Positions 1-7,866 of a stretch of 57,511 nt of DNA are shown in pieces (within the stretch, counting starts at the first letter, position 1; every line of letters begins with the position of its first letter). The notes under the pieces are model-generated. The model ran no database searches. It was not told where the DNA came from and saw nothing but the letters and a program-made list of their open reading frames with translations. The stretch spans positions 1 through 57,511 of the forward strand of contig NZ_DS264366.1 of NCBI RefSeq assembly GCF_000153925.1, read 5' to 3'. The DNA comes from [Ruminococcus] torques ATCC 27756. GTDB lineage: Bacteria > Bacillota > Clostridia > Lachnospirales > Lachnospiraceae. The position numbers were made by a program, and so were the translations under genes.

Positions 1-50
1 TTTAGTTATCAAGGTTCTTTCTCTGTTCTTTCTCAAGTGACAGCTTTTAC

Positions 51-79
51 ATTTTATCAAAAGCTTTATCATTTGTCAA
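51..79 (-). promoter_or_regulatory. Probable rRNA operon promoter P2
   Basis: On the minus strand a perfect -35 (TTGACA, 74-79) is followed after 17 nt by TAAAAT (51-56). Transcription would leave the window through position 1. The sequence after it, ending near the edge, resembles the leader that precedes 16S rRNA in Lachnospiraceae (from memory). No rRNA is inside the window, so the target is inferred. Confidence 0.7.
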
Positions 80-143
80 GAACTTTTTTAACTTTTTTCA
101 TTTTCTTTTTTGTGAAGCTTTCTCTCAACGAGTCAGCTCATAT

Positions 144-172
144 ATAATATCATTTGTGTCAGTTTTTGTCAA
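144..172 (-). promoter_or_regulatory. Probable rRNA operon promoter P1
   Basis: Minus-strand TTGACA (167-172), a 17-nt spacer and TATTAT (144-149). About 24 bp around each -35, including an AAAAAAGTTC block just upstream, is nearly repeated at P2 about 93 bp further on. Duplicated promoters with A-rich upstream sequence are typical of rrn operons. Confidence 0.7.
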
Positions 173-293
173 GAACTTTTTTGACTTTTTTCAAAAACTT
201 TTCTGATATTATTTTGATACGCTATTTTCCTGCTTCCCGAACTACGGTTTGCAATTCTCACCGAATATTCGACAAGATTTTTCGCGCATCAAG

Positions 294-383
294 CGGAGAA
301 GGAGGGATTTGAACCCTCGCGCCGCTACTAACGACCTACTCCCTTTCCAGGGGAGCCCCTTCAGCCAACTTGGGTACTTCTCC
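294..383 (-). tRNA. tRNA-Ser (anticodon GGA)
   Basis: The reverse complement folds as a class II tRNA. The acceptor GGAGAAG pairs with CTTCTCC, the anticodon loop CTGGAAA reads GGA, there is a long variable arm, and the T-arm contains GGTTCAAATCC. The discriminator is G. CCA is not encoded, so it must be added after transcription. It lies 5 bp downstream of the second tRNA-Ser and is probably cotranscribed with it. Confidence 0.95.
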
Positions 384-388
384 AAAAA

Positions 389-474
389 CGGAGAGGGTGG
401 GATTCGAACCCACGCGCCCTTTCGGACAAACGGTTTTCAAGACCGCCTCGTTATGACCACTTCGATACCTCTCC
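389..474 (-). tRNA. tRNA-Ser (anticodon UGA)
   Basis: The reverse complement is a class II serine tRNA. The acceptor GGAGAGG pairs with CCTCTCC, the anticodon loop CTTGAAA reads TGA, and there is a long variable arm and a GGTTCGAATCC T-loop. CCA is not encoded. It is the first gene of the two-tRNA unit. Confidence 0.95.
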
Positions 475-528
475 ATATTTACAACAGTGAAAATCGGCTT
501 ATTGAACTTCCCCTGTGCAACGTACGTT

Positions 529-558
529 ATGATATCACATGTACATTTCCTATGTCAA
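529..558 (-). promoter_or_regulatory. Promoter of the tRNA-Ser pair
   Basis: Minus-strand TTGACA (553-558), an 18-nt spacer and TATCAT (529-534), about 55 bp upstream of tRNA-Ser(UGA). This is a good sigma-A match. Confidence 0.6.
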
Positions 559-658
559 GACCTTATTTTATATTTTACAGATTTTTTTGTCTTTTTTCCA
601 TAATTGCAGAGCGTATTTTTCTGCTAAACTGTTTTTTCTACTTTATATGATATAAAAT

Positions 659-696
659 ACCGGCTGTTTCTCGGAAAAATCCGCAATACAGCCGGT
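659..696 (-). terminator. Hairpin downstream of ispD
   Basis: Perfect 9-bp inverted repeat ACCGGCTGT/ACAGCCGGT with a roughly 20-nt loop, about 50 bp after the ispD stop. On the minus strand it is followed by a T-rich but interrupted stretch. It is a plausible end of the ispD transcript. Confidence 0.5.
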
Positions 697-749
697 GTCT
701 GGCGCAAAATTTGTCTATGACTCTCTGTTTCTATTTTTGAAGAGTATAC

Positions 750-1442
750 TTATTTGCCGACAAACGCTTCTGCCACCTTTAAATCTTCGGGAGTTGTGAT
801 TTTTATATTCTCATAAGATCCCTCATACAATTTGACCGATTCACCCAACATCGTTTCCACAACCATAGCATCATCCGTTACAGCGCTTTCTCCTTCTTTT
901 TCCAACAGCCGGTATGCACGTTTTATCAACTCCGTATCAAACACCTGGGGCGTCTGAACAATCCACACATATTTTCTTTCCGGGGTCTGGGATACAATAT
1001 TATTGTCGTCTACGATTTTAACTGTATCTTTTACAGGCATCCCTGCCGCGCAGGCATGTTCCCGCACCACACATTCATATCCCCTGCGAATAATATTTTC
1101 ATTCACAAACGGGCGGGCGCCGTCATGGATGTATACATATCCCGCCTTTGTCTCTTTTAAACCGTTCCAAACCGAATGATATCTCTGTTCGCCTCCGCAT
1201 ATGATTTTCTGTACTTTAAAAAAGCCATATTTCTCCACAATCTCTGTGCGGCAAAACTCTTCTTCCCCTTTTCCGACAACAAGAATGATCTCATCTATAA
1301 GGTCGGATTGTTGGAATGCCTGCAGGGAATACGCAAGTACCGGCTTTTCACACAACTGCAAATATTGCTTATGAACTTTTGTTCCCATTCTCTTTCCGCT
1401 GCCTGCCGCAAGCACGATTGCTGTACAATATACTTTCGTCAT
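750..1442 (-). CDS. ispD: 2-C-methyl-D-erythritol 4-phosphate cytidylyltransferase
   Basis: Cytoplasmic MEP-pathway enzyme that transfers CMP from CTP to methylerythritol 4-phosphate in isoprenoid precursor synthesis. The 230-residue product has the N-terminal nucleotide-binding signature AAGSGKRMG near residues 12-20, the HDGARPF motif in the middle and a TDDAM segment late in the chain, and is of normal length. The ATG at 1442 was chosen because a G-rich ribosome site lies just upstream; the longer reading frame to 1475 has no better site. It lies about 280 bp downstream of tsaD across a tandem-repeat spacer and ends the housekeeping run. Confidence 0.93.
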   Translation of the reverse strand: MTKVYCTAIVLAAGSGKRMGTKVHKQYLQLCEKPVLAYSLQAFQQSDLIDEIILVVGKGEEEFCRTEIVEKYGFFKVQKIICGGEQRYHSVWNGLKETKAGYVYIHDGARPFVNENIIRRGYECVVREHACAAGMPVKDTVKIVDDNNIVSQTPERKYVWIVQTPQVFDTELIKRAYRLLEKEGESAVTDDAMVVETMLGESVKLYEGSYENIKITTPEDLKVAEAFVGK

Positions 1443-1522
1443 AGTTCCACCCCCCTTCCGCTTCCACAATCTCACCTTTATCTTCTCTGTCTATGACATT
1501 CTTCGGCTTTAACACTCTTTGC

Positions 1523-1716
1523 CTCTAACATCCTATCTTTTTGATATTCTCTGTTTTAAAACTCTCCGCGTCTTTAACATTCTATCTTTTTGGCATTCTC
1601 TGTTTTAAAACTCTCTGCTCTTTAACATTCTATCTTTTTGGCATTCTCTGTTTTTAAACTCTCTGCGTCTTTAACATCTCATCTCTTTGGTATTCTCTAT
1701 CTTTGATATTTTCTGA
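1523..1716. repeat. Four tandem 48-49 bp intergenic repeats
   Basis: Units begin at about 1523, 1572, 1620 and 1669, with lengths 49, 48, 49 and about 48 bp. The middle two are nearly identical and the outer two are diverged. Each unit contains two related sub-blocks beginning CATTCT and a TTTTAAAA core. It fills most of the tsaD-ispD spacer. The variable unit length argues against coding and there are no spacers as in CRISPR. Function unknown. Confidence 0.9.
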
Positions 1717-1721
1717 TTTTT

Positions 1722-2750
1722 CTATCGTTCACCGAGTTTTAAATTCGGCACCGCATTCAGATCCCATCCATGACGCGTACCTGCAAGATATTCATAGAAT
1801 CCTGCTGCGCCTATCATTGCCGCATTATCTGTGCAATAAATCGGAGACGGATGATAGAATTGAATGCCCCGCTTTGCACACGCCGCTTCCATAGCCGTTC
1901 TTAACGCCGTGTTAGATGCAACGCCGCCTGCGATCGCAAATTTGCGCATACTGTAATCTTCCGCCGCCTGCATAGACTTCTCTACCAATACTTCCACAAC
2001 CGCTTTCTGAAAAGATGCGGCAATATCCGCAGGATCAAAACTTTCACCTTTCATCTTGCAGCCGTTTATATAATTGAGAACCGCCGACTTCAAACCGCTG
2101 AAACTAAAATCATATTTTGCACCGTCTACATTTGCTTTCGGAAATTTTATTGCATCAGGGTTTCCCTCTCTTGCAATTCTGTCGATCTTCGGTCCTCCCG
2201 GATATCCCAATCCGATCGCACGCGCTACTTTATCATAAGCTTCTCCTGCCGCATCATCCCTTGTTCTTCCAAGTATTTCATACTTTCCGTAATCTTTCAC
2301 ACATACAAGATGAGTGTGCCCCCCGGATGCAACAAGGCACAAAAAGGGCGGTTCTAATTCGGGATGCTCGATATAATTTGCCGAAATATGCCCTTCTATA
2401 TGATGCACGCCGACAAGCGGAAGCCCCGCCGCATAAGCAATCGCCTTTGCTTCTGCCACTCCGACAAGCAGCGCCCCTACAAGTCCCGGGCCGTACGTAA
2501 CCGCGACCGCATCAATATCTTTCAATGTTACCTCCGCCTCTTTCAGCGCTTCTTCAATCACCTGATTGATTTTTTCAATATGTTTCCGCGATGCAATTTC
2601 CGGAACAACTCCGCCATATAATTTGTGCAGATCGATCTGCGATGAAATAATGTTTGAAAGAACTTTTCTTCCATTGTGGACAACTGCAGCCGCAGTCTCA
2701 TCACACGAACTTTCAATCGCCAAAATATTAATGTTTCTTATCTCTTTCAT
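1722..2750 (-). CDS. tsaD: tRNA N6-adenosine threonylcarbamoyltransferase TsaD
   Basis: Catalytic subunit that transfers threonylcarbamoyl from TC-AMP to A37 of ANN-decoding tRNAs (t6A), acting with TsaB and TsaE. The 342-residue product starts with the ASKHA-fold strand AIESSCDET, carries the metal-binding HxxxH-type segment HHIEGH, then ASGGHTHL, and the late nucleotide-binding segment AGGVASN. The ATG at 2750 has a GAGAGG site and lies 10 bp after the rnz stop; the frame extending to 2771 would overlap rnz. tsaB and tsaE lie upstream on the same strand, so the whole t6A transfer machinery is clustered here. Confidence 0.96.
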   Translation of the reverse strand: MKEIRNINILAIESSCDETAAAVVHNGRKVLSNIISSQIDLHKLYGGVVPEIASRKHIEKINQVIEEALKEAEVTLKDIDAVAVTYGPGLVGALLVGVAEAKAIAYAAGLPLVGVHHIEGHISANYIEHPELEPPFLCLVASGGHTHLVCVKDYGKYEILGRTRDDAAGEAYDKVARAIGLGYPGGPKIDRIAREGNPDAIKFPKANVDGAKYDFSFSGLKSAVLNYINGCKMKGESFDPADIAASFQKAVVEVLVEKSMQAAEDYSMRKFAIAGGVASNTALRTAMEAACAKRGIQFYHPSPIYCTDNAAMIGAAGFYEYLAGTRHGWDLNAVPNLKLGER

Positions 2751-2760
2751 TTCACGCCTC

Positions 2761-3669
2761 TCAATCTTCAAACATCAACTCCGCAGTCATGCCGTCATTT
2801 CCCGCTTTTGCCCTCGGAAAAATACGGCGCACCTCATCCATATAATACTGCGGTTTTGTCAGCGACGGACTGTAATGCGTCAGCCACATCTCCTCTACTT
2901 CGGCTTCCTTGGCAAGTGCCGCCGCCTCATAGAACGTCATATGCTTGTATTCTACTGCTTTTGCCGCTTTTTCTTGTTCTCCGTACATTCCTTCACAAAT
3001 AAACAGATCAGAACCGGCCGCATTTTCTTTGATCGAGTCCGTAGGCCGGGTGTCTGTCGTGTACGTCAGTTTTATCCCTTTTCGCGGAGGGCCAAGCACA
3101 AGATCAGGGGTATAGACTTTATCCTCTGTCTCAATCGTCTCGCCATTTTGAAGCCGGCTCCAATACGGAAGCGGAATTCCCTGTTCTTTTGCCCTCTGAG
3201 CATCGAATTTTCCGGCGCGGTCAATTTCCATCGTATATCCGTAACAAAGTACGTTATGATTTACACGGAAAGCTTTCAGTCTGTATCCGTTTATCTCGAA
3301 TGTCTGTTCAGCGCCTTCTATCTCCTTAAAAACGATCGGAAACGGAAGCTCGGGCGCAATCACTCTAAGGCAGCTCACCACCCGCTCAAGTCCTTTTGGT
3401 CCGATCAATGTAAGCGGCTCTGTACGGTCTGCATTTCCCATCGTAAGGAGCAGTCCCGGAAGACCGCTTATATGATCTCCGTGATAATGTGTAAAACAAA
3501 TCACATCAATCGGTTTAAAACTCCATCCTTTTTCTTTAATCGCAACCTGCGTTCCTTCTCCGCAGTCTATAAGCATACTACTTCCATTAAACCGCGTCAT
3601 AAGCGCCGTCAGATAACGATAAGGAAGCGGCATCATCCCGCCGCATCCCAACAAACATACATCTAACAT
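2761..3669 (-). CDS. rnz: Ribonuclease Z
   Basis: Metallo-beta-lactamase-fold endonuclease that trims the 3' trailer of tRNA precursors. This matters here because the tRNAs in the window do not encode CCA. The 302-residue product has the zinc motif HYHGDH at residues 61-66, a DTRPTD-type segment holding a metal ligand, and a late LTHYSP histidine motif; length is normal for the family. It is 10 bp upstream of tsaD and about 34 bp downstream of the zinc-ribbon gene, so probably cotranscribed with them. Confidence 0.95.
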   Translation of the reverse strand: MLDVCLLGCGGMMPLPYRYLTALMTRFNGSSMLIDCGEGTQVAIKEKGWSFKPIDVICFTHYHGDHISGLPGLLLTMGNADRTEPLTLIGPKGLERVVSCLRVIAPELPFPIVFKEIEGAEQTFEINGYRLKAFRVNHNVLCYGYTMEIDRAGKFDAQRAKEQGIPLPYWSRLQNGETIETEDKVYTPDLVLGPPRKGIKLTYTTDTRPTDSIKENAAGSDLFICEGMYGEQEKAAKAVEYKHMTFYEAAALAKEAEVEEMWLTHYSPSLTKPQYYMDEVRRIFPRAKAGNDGMTAELMFED

Positions 3670-3703
3670 TTATTTTTCTGTCCATTCTTTTTGTTTTAAT
3701 TTT

Positions 3704-3943
3704 TCACTCTGCGTCAACGGGTATTTTAAAAGAACTCACAAGATCATCATAACAAGATTCGCACAGATCAAAATGATGCCTTTCTCCGTCCTTCTCCGAA
3801 AAATACCCCCATTCGCAGTCTGCACTAAATATGCCTTCCCGGGGTTCCCCGTTTCTGACAACAATTTCTTTTCCGCACCGATTGCAGATAATCGCCTCGG
3901 TTTCTTTTATCATTTCTCTTTCTTTCAAATAATATCGGCGCAT
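3704..3943 (-). CDS. Small zinc-ribbon protein of unknown function
   Basis: 79 residues, with one CxxC (CNRCG) in the first third and a second (CESCY) near the C-terminus, as expected of a single-zinc ribbon. A short acidic region and an HH pair lie between them. There is no signal peptide or membrane segment. The ATG at 3943 is supported by a perfect AGGAGG seven bases upstream. It sits between tsaB-rimI and rnz. I do not recognise a characterised family and assign no function beyond likely zinc binding. Confidence 0.75.
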   Translation of the reverse strand: MRRYYLKEREMIKETEAIICNRCGKEIVVRNGEPREGIFSADCEWGYFSEKDGERHHFDLCESCYDDLVSSFKIPVDAE

Positions 3944-4062
3944 ATCTTATCCTCCTGTAAATAGAAATTTACGTTTCCGCTATGCCCAAAGTATATCTGA
4001 ATTTTTTTCAAATTTCTATCGGAAACCGATTCCGTTTTTGTCGGTTTTTGGCATTATTAATT

Positions 4063-5247
4063 TTATTTAACTGTTTTGCTCATCAAAACCGCATCTTCAT
4101 CAGGGTCAGAATAAAAATGCTTTCTGATCCCGTCTTCCGTAAATCCTTCGCTTGTATATAATTTGTGTGCCGCTTCGTTTCCTGACCGCACATCCAACAA
4201 TATTTTTTCAATTCCCGACTGTTTCCCTATCTTTTCAAGCGCGCCTAAAAGTTCCCGGGCAACCCCTTGCCTCCGCATCTCTTTCACAACGCCTATACGC
4301 GCAATTTCCATTTCTTCCGCAGCCGTATATGCCAAAAGATATCCCGCCGTGCGGTCTGCTTTTTCTGCGATCAGACAAATCGCATTCGGCTGTTTCAGCG
4401 TTTCAAGAATTGATTTTTCACTCCATGCATCACGGAACAAACTATACTCCAGTTCCGCGATTGCCGCTCCGTCTTCCATGACCATACGGCGGATTTCCGG
4501 AGCCGCATTTTTTTCTTTTGCCGCTCTTTCCCGCTCCGCCTGAGAAACGCGCAGATAATCCGGTTTATGTTCTGCCGCCGTTTCATAACGTCCCATCTTA
4601 AAATAGCGGATACCAAGCGCTCCTACCACTGCCGCACGCTGTCTGTTTAAATATGACGGCGCAAAAAAATACGGAACTTTCAGACCCTTTTCCAGCATCT
4701 TGCGATATACAGGTACTCCATCGCCCAAGAATACGACTCTGCGTCCATAGATATTCAGCCTTCGTATCAAATCTTCCACTGAAACCGCCATCTGTACACG
4801 TATTACCTGAAATGCATATTTCATCTGTCCGTGTTCGGAATCTTCACTCTCCTTTTTCGGAACAAAAGAGTAGATTCCTGTATAAACCTGATTTCTTCTT
4901 GCATCCATGATCGGACATATAATATCCTCGCATCCGTAGATACTGTATGCCATCGCATCTGCTGTCGGTATATGGATCAAGGGCTTGCCTAACGCAAGCC
5001 CCAAACCTTTTGCTGTTGCAGATCCGATCCGAAGTCCTGTAAACGATCCCGGTCCTCCCGCAACTGCGATCGCATCAATCGTGTTCAAATCCGCTTCTAC
5101 CATTTTCACCATTTCATCAATCATCGGCAGAAGTGTCTGTGAATGTGTCTTTTTATAATTTATTGTAAATTCCGCAATCGTCGTGTCGTCCTCTACTATT
5201 GCAACCGTAGCTGTCAGACCCGAACTATCTATTGCCAAAACTCTCAT
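4063..5247 (-). CDS. tsaB: TsaB-RimI fusion protein
   Basis: 394 residues with two domains. Residues 1 to about 240 are TsaB, the inactive TsaD paralogue needed for t6A synthesis: N-terminal LAIDSSG, then AGGPGSFTGLRIG. Residues about 250-394 are a GNAT acetyltransferase of the RimI type (N-alpha acetylation of ribosomal protein S18), with the acetyl-CoA loop RRQGVA and the late segment LYTSEGF. The two are usually separate neighbouring genes, and one uninterrupted frame joins them here. It is 121 bp downstream of tsaE. Both activities are inferred from domain identity. Confidence 0.93.
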   Translation of the reverse strand: MRVLAIDSSGLTATVAIVEDDTTIAEFTINYKKTHSQTLLPMIDEMVKMVEADLNTIDAIAVAGGPGSFTGLRIGSATAKGLGLALGKPLIHIPTADAMAYSIYGCEDIICPIMDARRNQVYTGIYSFVPKKESEDSEHGQMKYAFQVIRVQMAVSVEDLIRRLNIYGRRVVFLGDGVPVYRKMLEKGLKVPYFFAPSYLNRQRAAVVGALGIRYFKMGRYETAAEHKPDYLRVSQAERERAAKEKNAAPEIRRMVMEDGAAIAELEYSLFRDAWSEKSILETLKQPNAICLIAEKADRTAGYLLAYTAAEEMEIARIGVVKEMRRQGVARELLGALEKIGKQSGIEKILLDVRSGNEAAHKLYTSEGFTEDGIRKHFYSDPDEDAVLMSKTVK

Positions 5248-5368
5248 GCTTTACATCCTGCTTTCCTTTTCGCTTTCTTCCGGCATTCGTCCGCCATTCT
5301 TCATTCATAACCGCAGTTCACTGCCGCCAAACTTTATACCGTCTTATCCGGTCTTATCCGATCGAACC

Positions 5369-5797
5369 TCACTTCATCTCATTGATTATGATCTTCCGAT
5401 AGTCAAACCCTTTTTCCAAGTCTTTTTCTATGATAACTTCCGTCCGGTTTTCCGGAAGAATCTCTTCGATCAGATTCGCCCATTCGATCAGCGAAACACC
5501 GTCGCCCATAACATATTCTTCAAATCCCACTTCATCCATCTCTTCGATATCCCCGATCCGGTACACATCAAAATGATACAGCGGCAGGCTTCCTTCGTCA
5601 TACACCTGCACGATCGTAAAGGTCGGACTGTTTACCGGTTCTTCGATGCCAAGTCCTTTGGCAAGTCCCTGTGTAAAAACAGTTTTTCCGACTCCGAGAT
5701 CTCCTGTCAAAGTAATCACCTGCCCCGGAAATGCTTTTTCTCCAAGCTGTCGCCCTGCCGAAAACGTTTCCTGAGGACTATTCGTTTCTAAAATCAT
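5369..5797 (-). CDS. tsaE: tRNA t6A synthesis ATPase TsaE
   Basis: P-loop ATPase that binds TsaB-TsaD and resets the t6A complex. 142 residues with Walker A GDLGVGKT around residues 32-39 and the family motif NSPTFTIV soon after. Length is normal. It starts 16 bp after the AICAR transformylase stop, so it is probably translated from a purine-gene transcript. Confidence 0.95.
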   Translation of the reverse strand: MILETNSPQETFSAGRQLGEKAFPGQVITLTGDLGVGKTVFTQGLAKGLGIEEPVNSPTFTIVQVYDEGSLPLYHFDVYRIGDIEEMDEVGFEEYVMGDGVSLIEWANLIEEILPENRTEVIIEKDLEKGFDYRKIIINEMK

Positions 5798-5813
5798 GTT
5801 ACAGCGCCTCTTC

Positions 5814-6992
5814 TTAATGATGGAATAAGCGAATTCCGGTAAATGCCATTGCCATTCCGTATTTATTACATGTAGCGATCACATTATCGTCTCTTACAGA
5901 ACCGCCCGGCTGCGCAATATATTTCACGCCGCTCTTATGCGCGCGTTCAATGTTGTCACCAAACGGGAAAAAGGCATCCGATCCAAGAGCAACATCTGTC
6001 ATTTTATCAAGCCATTCTCTCTTTTCTTCTCTTGTAAACACTTCAGGTTTTACTGCAAATGTATTTTCCCACACGCCGTCCGCAAGCAGATCCATATACT
6101 CATCGCCGATATACAGATCGATCGCGTTATCACGGTCCGCGCGTCCGATACCGTCCTTAAACTGAAGTCCGAGCACTTTCGGGCTTTGACGCAGCCACCA
6201 GTTGTCTGCCTTCTGTCCGGCAAGACGTGTACAATGTATTCTTGACTGCTGCCCCGCTCCGATACCGATCGCCTGTCCGTCTTTTACATAACATACAGAA
6301 TTTGACTGTGTATATTTCAAAGTGATCATGGAAATAGCAAGATCTATCTTCGCCTGTTCCGGTATCTCTTTGTTTTCTGTAACAACATCAGAGAAGAAGT
6401 CCTTATCAATATTCAGTTCATTTCTTCCCTGTTCAAATGTGATGCCGAATACTTCCTTATGCTCAAGCGCTGCCGGAACATAATCAGGATCGATCTCGAT
6501 AATATTATAATTTCCTTTTTTCTTTTGTTTTAATATTTCAAGAGCCTCCGGTTCATATCCCGGTGCGATCACGCCGTCGGAAACTTCTCTCTTGATCAAT
6601 TTTGCGGTATCCACATCACACACATCAGACAACGAAATAAAATCTCCGAACGAAGACATTCTGTCTGCGCCTCTCGCCCTTGCATATGCGCAGGCCAGCG
6701 GAGACAACTCCCCGAGATCATCTACCCAGTAAATTTTCGCAAGCGTATCAGAAAGCGGAAGTCCGACTGCCGCCCCTGCCGGAGATACGTGTTTAAACGA
6801 TGTTGCCGCCGGAAGTCCTGTTGCTTTTTTCAACTCGGACACAAGCTGCCATCCATTAAATGCATCAAGAAAATTAATATACCCCGGACGTCCGCAAAGC
6901 ACTTTGATCGGCAGTTCACGTCCGTCACTCATATAAATTCTGGACGGTTTCTGATTTGGGTTGCATCCATATTTTAATTCTAATTCTTTCAT
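5814..6992 (-). CDS. Monofunctional AICAR formyltransferase (PurH transformylase half)
   Basis: 392 residues matching only the transformylase half of PurH, which formylates AICAR with 10-formyl-THF to give FAICAR, the penultimate purine step. Visible signatures are SFKHVSPAGAAVG, the later SNSVCYVKDGQAIGIGAGQQSR and the late AFFPFGDNIERA. The roughly 190-residue IMP cyclohydrolase domain of ordinary PurH is absent. The next gene upstream on the same strand supplies a separate cyclohydrolase, so the two together complete IMP synthesis. An AAGGAG site precedes the ATG. Confidence 0.92.
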   Translation of the reverse strand: MKELELKYGCNPNQKPSRIYMSDGRELPIKVLCGRPGYINFLDAFNGWQLVSELKKATGLPAATSFKHVSPAGAAVGLPLSDTLAKIYWVDDLGELSPLACAYARARGADRMSSFGDFISLSDVCDVDTAKLIKREVSDGVIAPGYEPEALEILKQKKKGNYNIIEIDPDYVPAALEHKEVFGITFEQGRNELNIDKDFFSDVVTENKEIPEQAKIDLAISMITLKYTQSNSVCYVKDGQAIGIGAGQQSRIHCTRLAGQKADNWWLRQSPKVLGLQFKDGIGRADRDNAIDLYIGDEYMDLLADGVWENTFAVKPEVFTREEKREWLDKMTDVALGSDAFFPFGDNIERAHKSGVKYIAQPGGSVRDDNVIATCNKYGMAMAFTGIRLFHH

Positions 6993-7010
6993 CTTCTTAT
7001 CCGCTCCTTA

Positions 7011-7095
7011 TAATCTTTATTTGCGATCTTTATTCGTGATCCTTATTCGTAATCCTTATTTCGTAATCTTTATTTATGATTTTTATTTACGATTT
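7011..7095. repeat. Short 13-14 bp tandem repeats
   Basis: About six imperfect copies of a unit like ATCTTTATTCGTG fill the gap between the AICAR formyltransferase start and the IMP cyclohydrolase stop and run a few codons into the latter's 3' end. Probably replication slippage. No hairpin or promoter is evident. Confidence 0.75.
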
Positions 7096-7786
7096 TCGTC
7101 TCATACTTTCCTGTCTCTATATCGATATAACGCACGAAAAGAGATACTTTATTATCTTCATTCAGGCTGTGCCATAACGTCTCGGTGAACTCGTCCATAT
7201 CGTTCGGGATTCCGATCAATTTCGGTTCTCCTTCAAAACTCGGCAAAGGATTCCCGTCACACATATAAGTATGGATAAAATGTCCCTCTCCCGCAACCGG
7301 ATTCTCATATGCAAATGTATATCTGCAGCAGCTTTCCGGATTCCCGTTATTACTTTTCAAAATAGACATTGCATAGTTGTACGTTCCGTTTTCTATATGC
7401 ATTACTCCGGAGATACGCGGCGTATAATTCGGACCGTCAGGTTCAAACTCGCGGGAGCGAAGTGACTGCTCGAATGTCATCTGCTTATCCATCCCTTCAT
7501 AGATAGTATCTGTCTGATCTCCGTTTGTAACAATCGTTTTATTACCGAGGACACGCACCGGCGCATAAATAATAAGGCTCGGATCTTCCAGTTTTGCCGG
7601 ATCAAACGCCTGTGTACGGATTCCTTCTCCTTCTTCCACAAACACACGGTTTCTGCTGTTCTCACTTCTTCCCATGATAAAGTAAGCCGTCACAGCCTTC
7701 GTTCCGTCCTGTGTTTTCCCGATAACGACCCCTCTCCCCGGATAAGAATTGTTCTTCAGCTCTTCTTCAATAGACAGCATCTTCAT
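7070..7786 (-). CDS. PurO-type IMP cyclohydrolase
   Basis: 238 residues resembling the archaeal-type (PurO, IMP_cyclohyd) family that closes FAICAR to IMP, unrelated to the PurH N-domain. Supporting features are the N-terminal SYPGRGVVIGKT, the YFIMGRSENSRNRVF block and the GPNYTPRISG block. Start ATG 7786 is preceded by AAGGAG about 10 bases upstream; the longer frame to 7846 lacks support. Adjacency to the monofunctional AICAR formyltransferase is the strongest evidence for the role. Its last codons lie in the short tandem repeat. Confidence 0.85.
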   Translation of the reverse strand: MKMLSIEEELKNNSYPGRGVVIGKTQDGTKAVTAYFIMGRSENSRNRVFVEEGEGIRTQAFDPAKLEDPSLIIYAPVRVLGNKTIVTNGDQTDTIYEGMDKQMTFEQSLRSREFEPDGPNYTPRISGVMHIENGTYNYAMSILKSNNGNPESCCRYTFAYENPVAGEGHFIHTYMCDGNPLPSFEGEPKLIGIPNDMDEFTETLWHSLNEDNKVSLFVRYIDIETGKYETKIVNKNHK

Positions 7787-7866
7787 TACACTGTATCTCC
7801 TTTCATCTCTCTGTTCAAATTTTCGTCTTCTTGTAAACTTTCCCATCGTCTGACTCAGACAGGTTT

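Noticed and set aside
1523..1716. CRISPR array or second type III antitoxin
   Set aside because: The units are contiguous without unique spacers, no cas genes are near, and neither neighbour (ispD, tsaD) is a toxin.
2566..3666. 366-residue plus-strand frame opposite rnz and tsaD
   Set aside because: Antisense to two well-supported genes, with a composition typical of a shadow frame.
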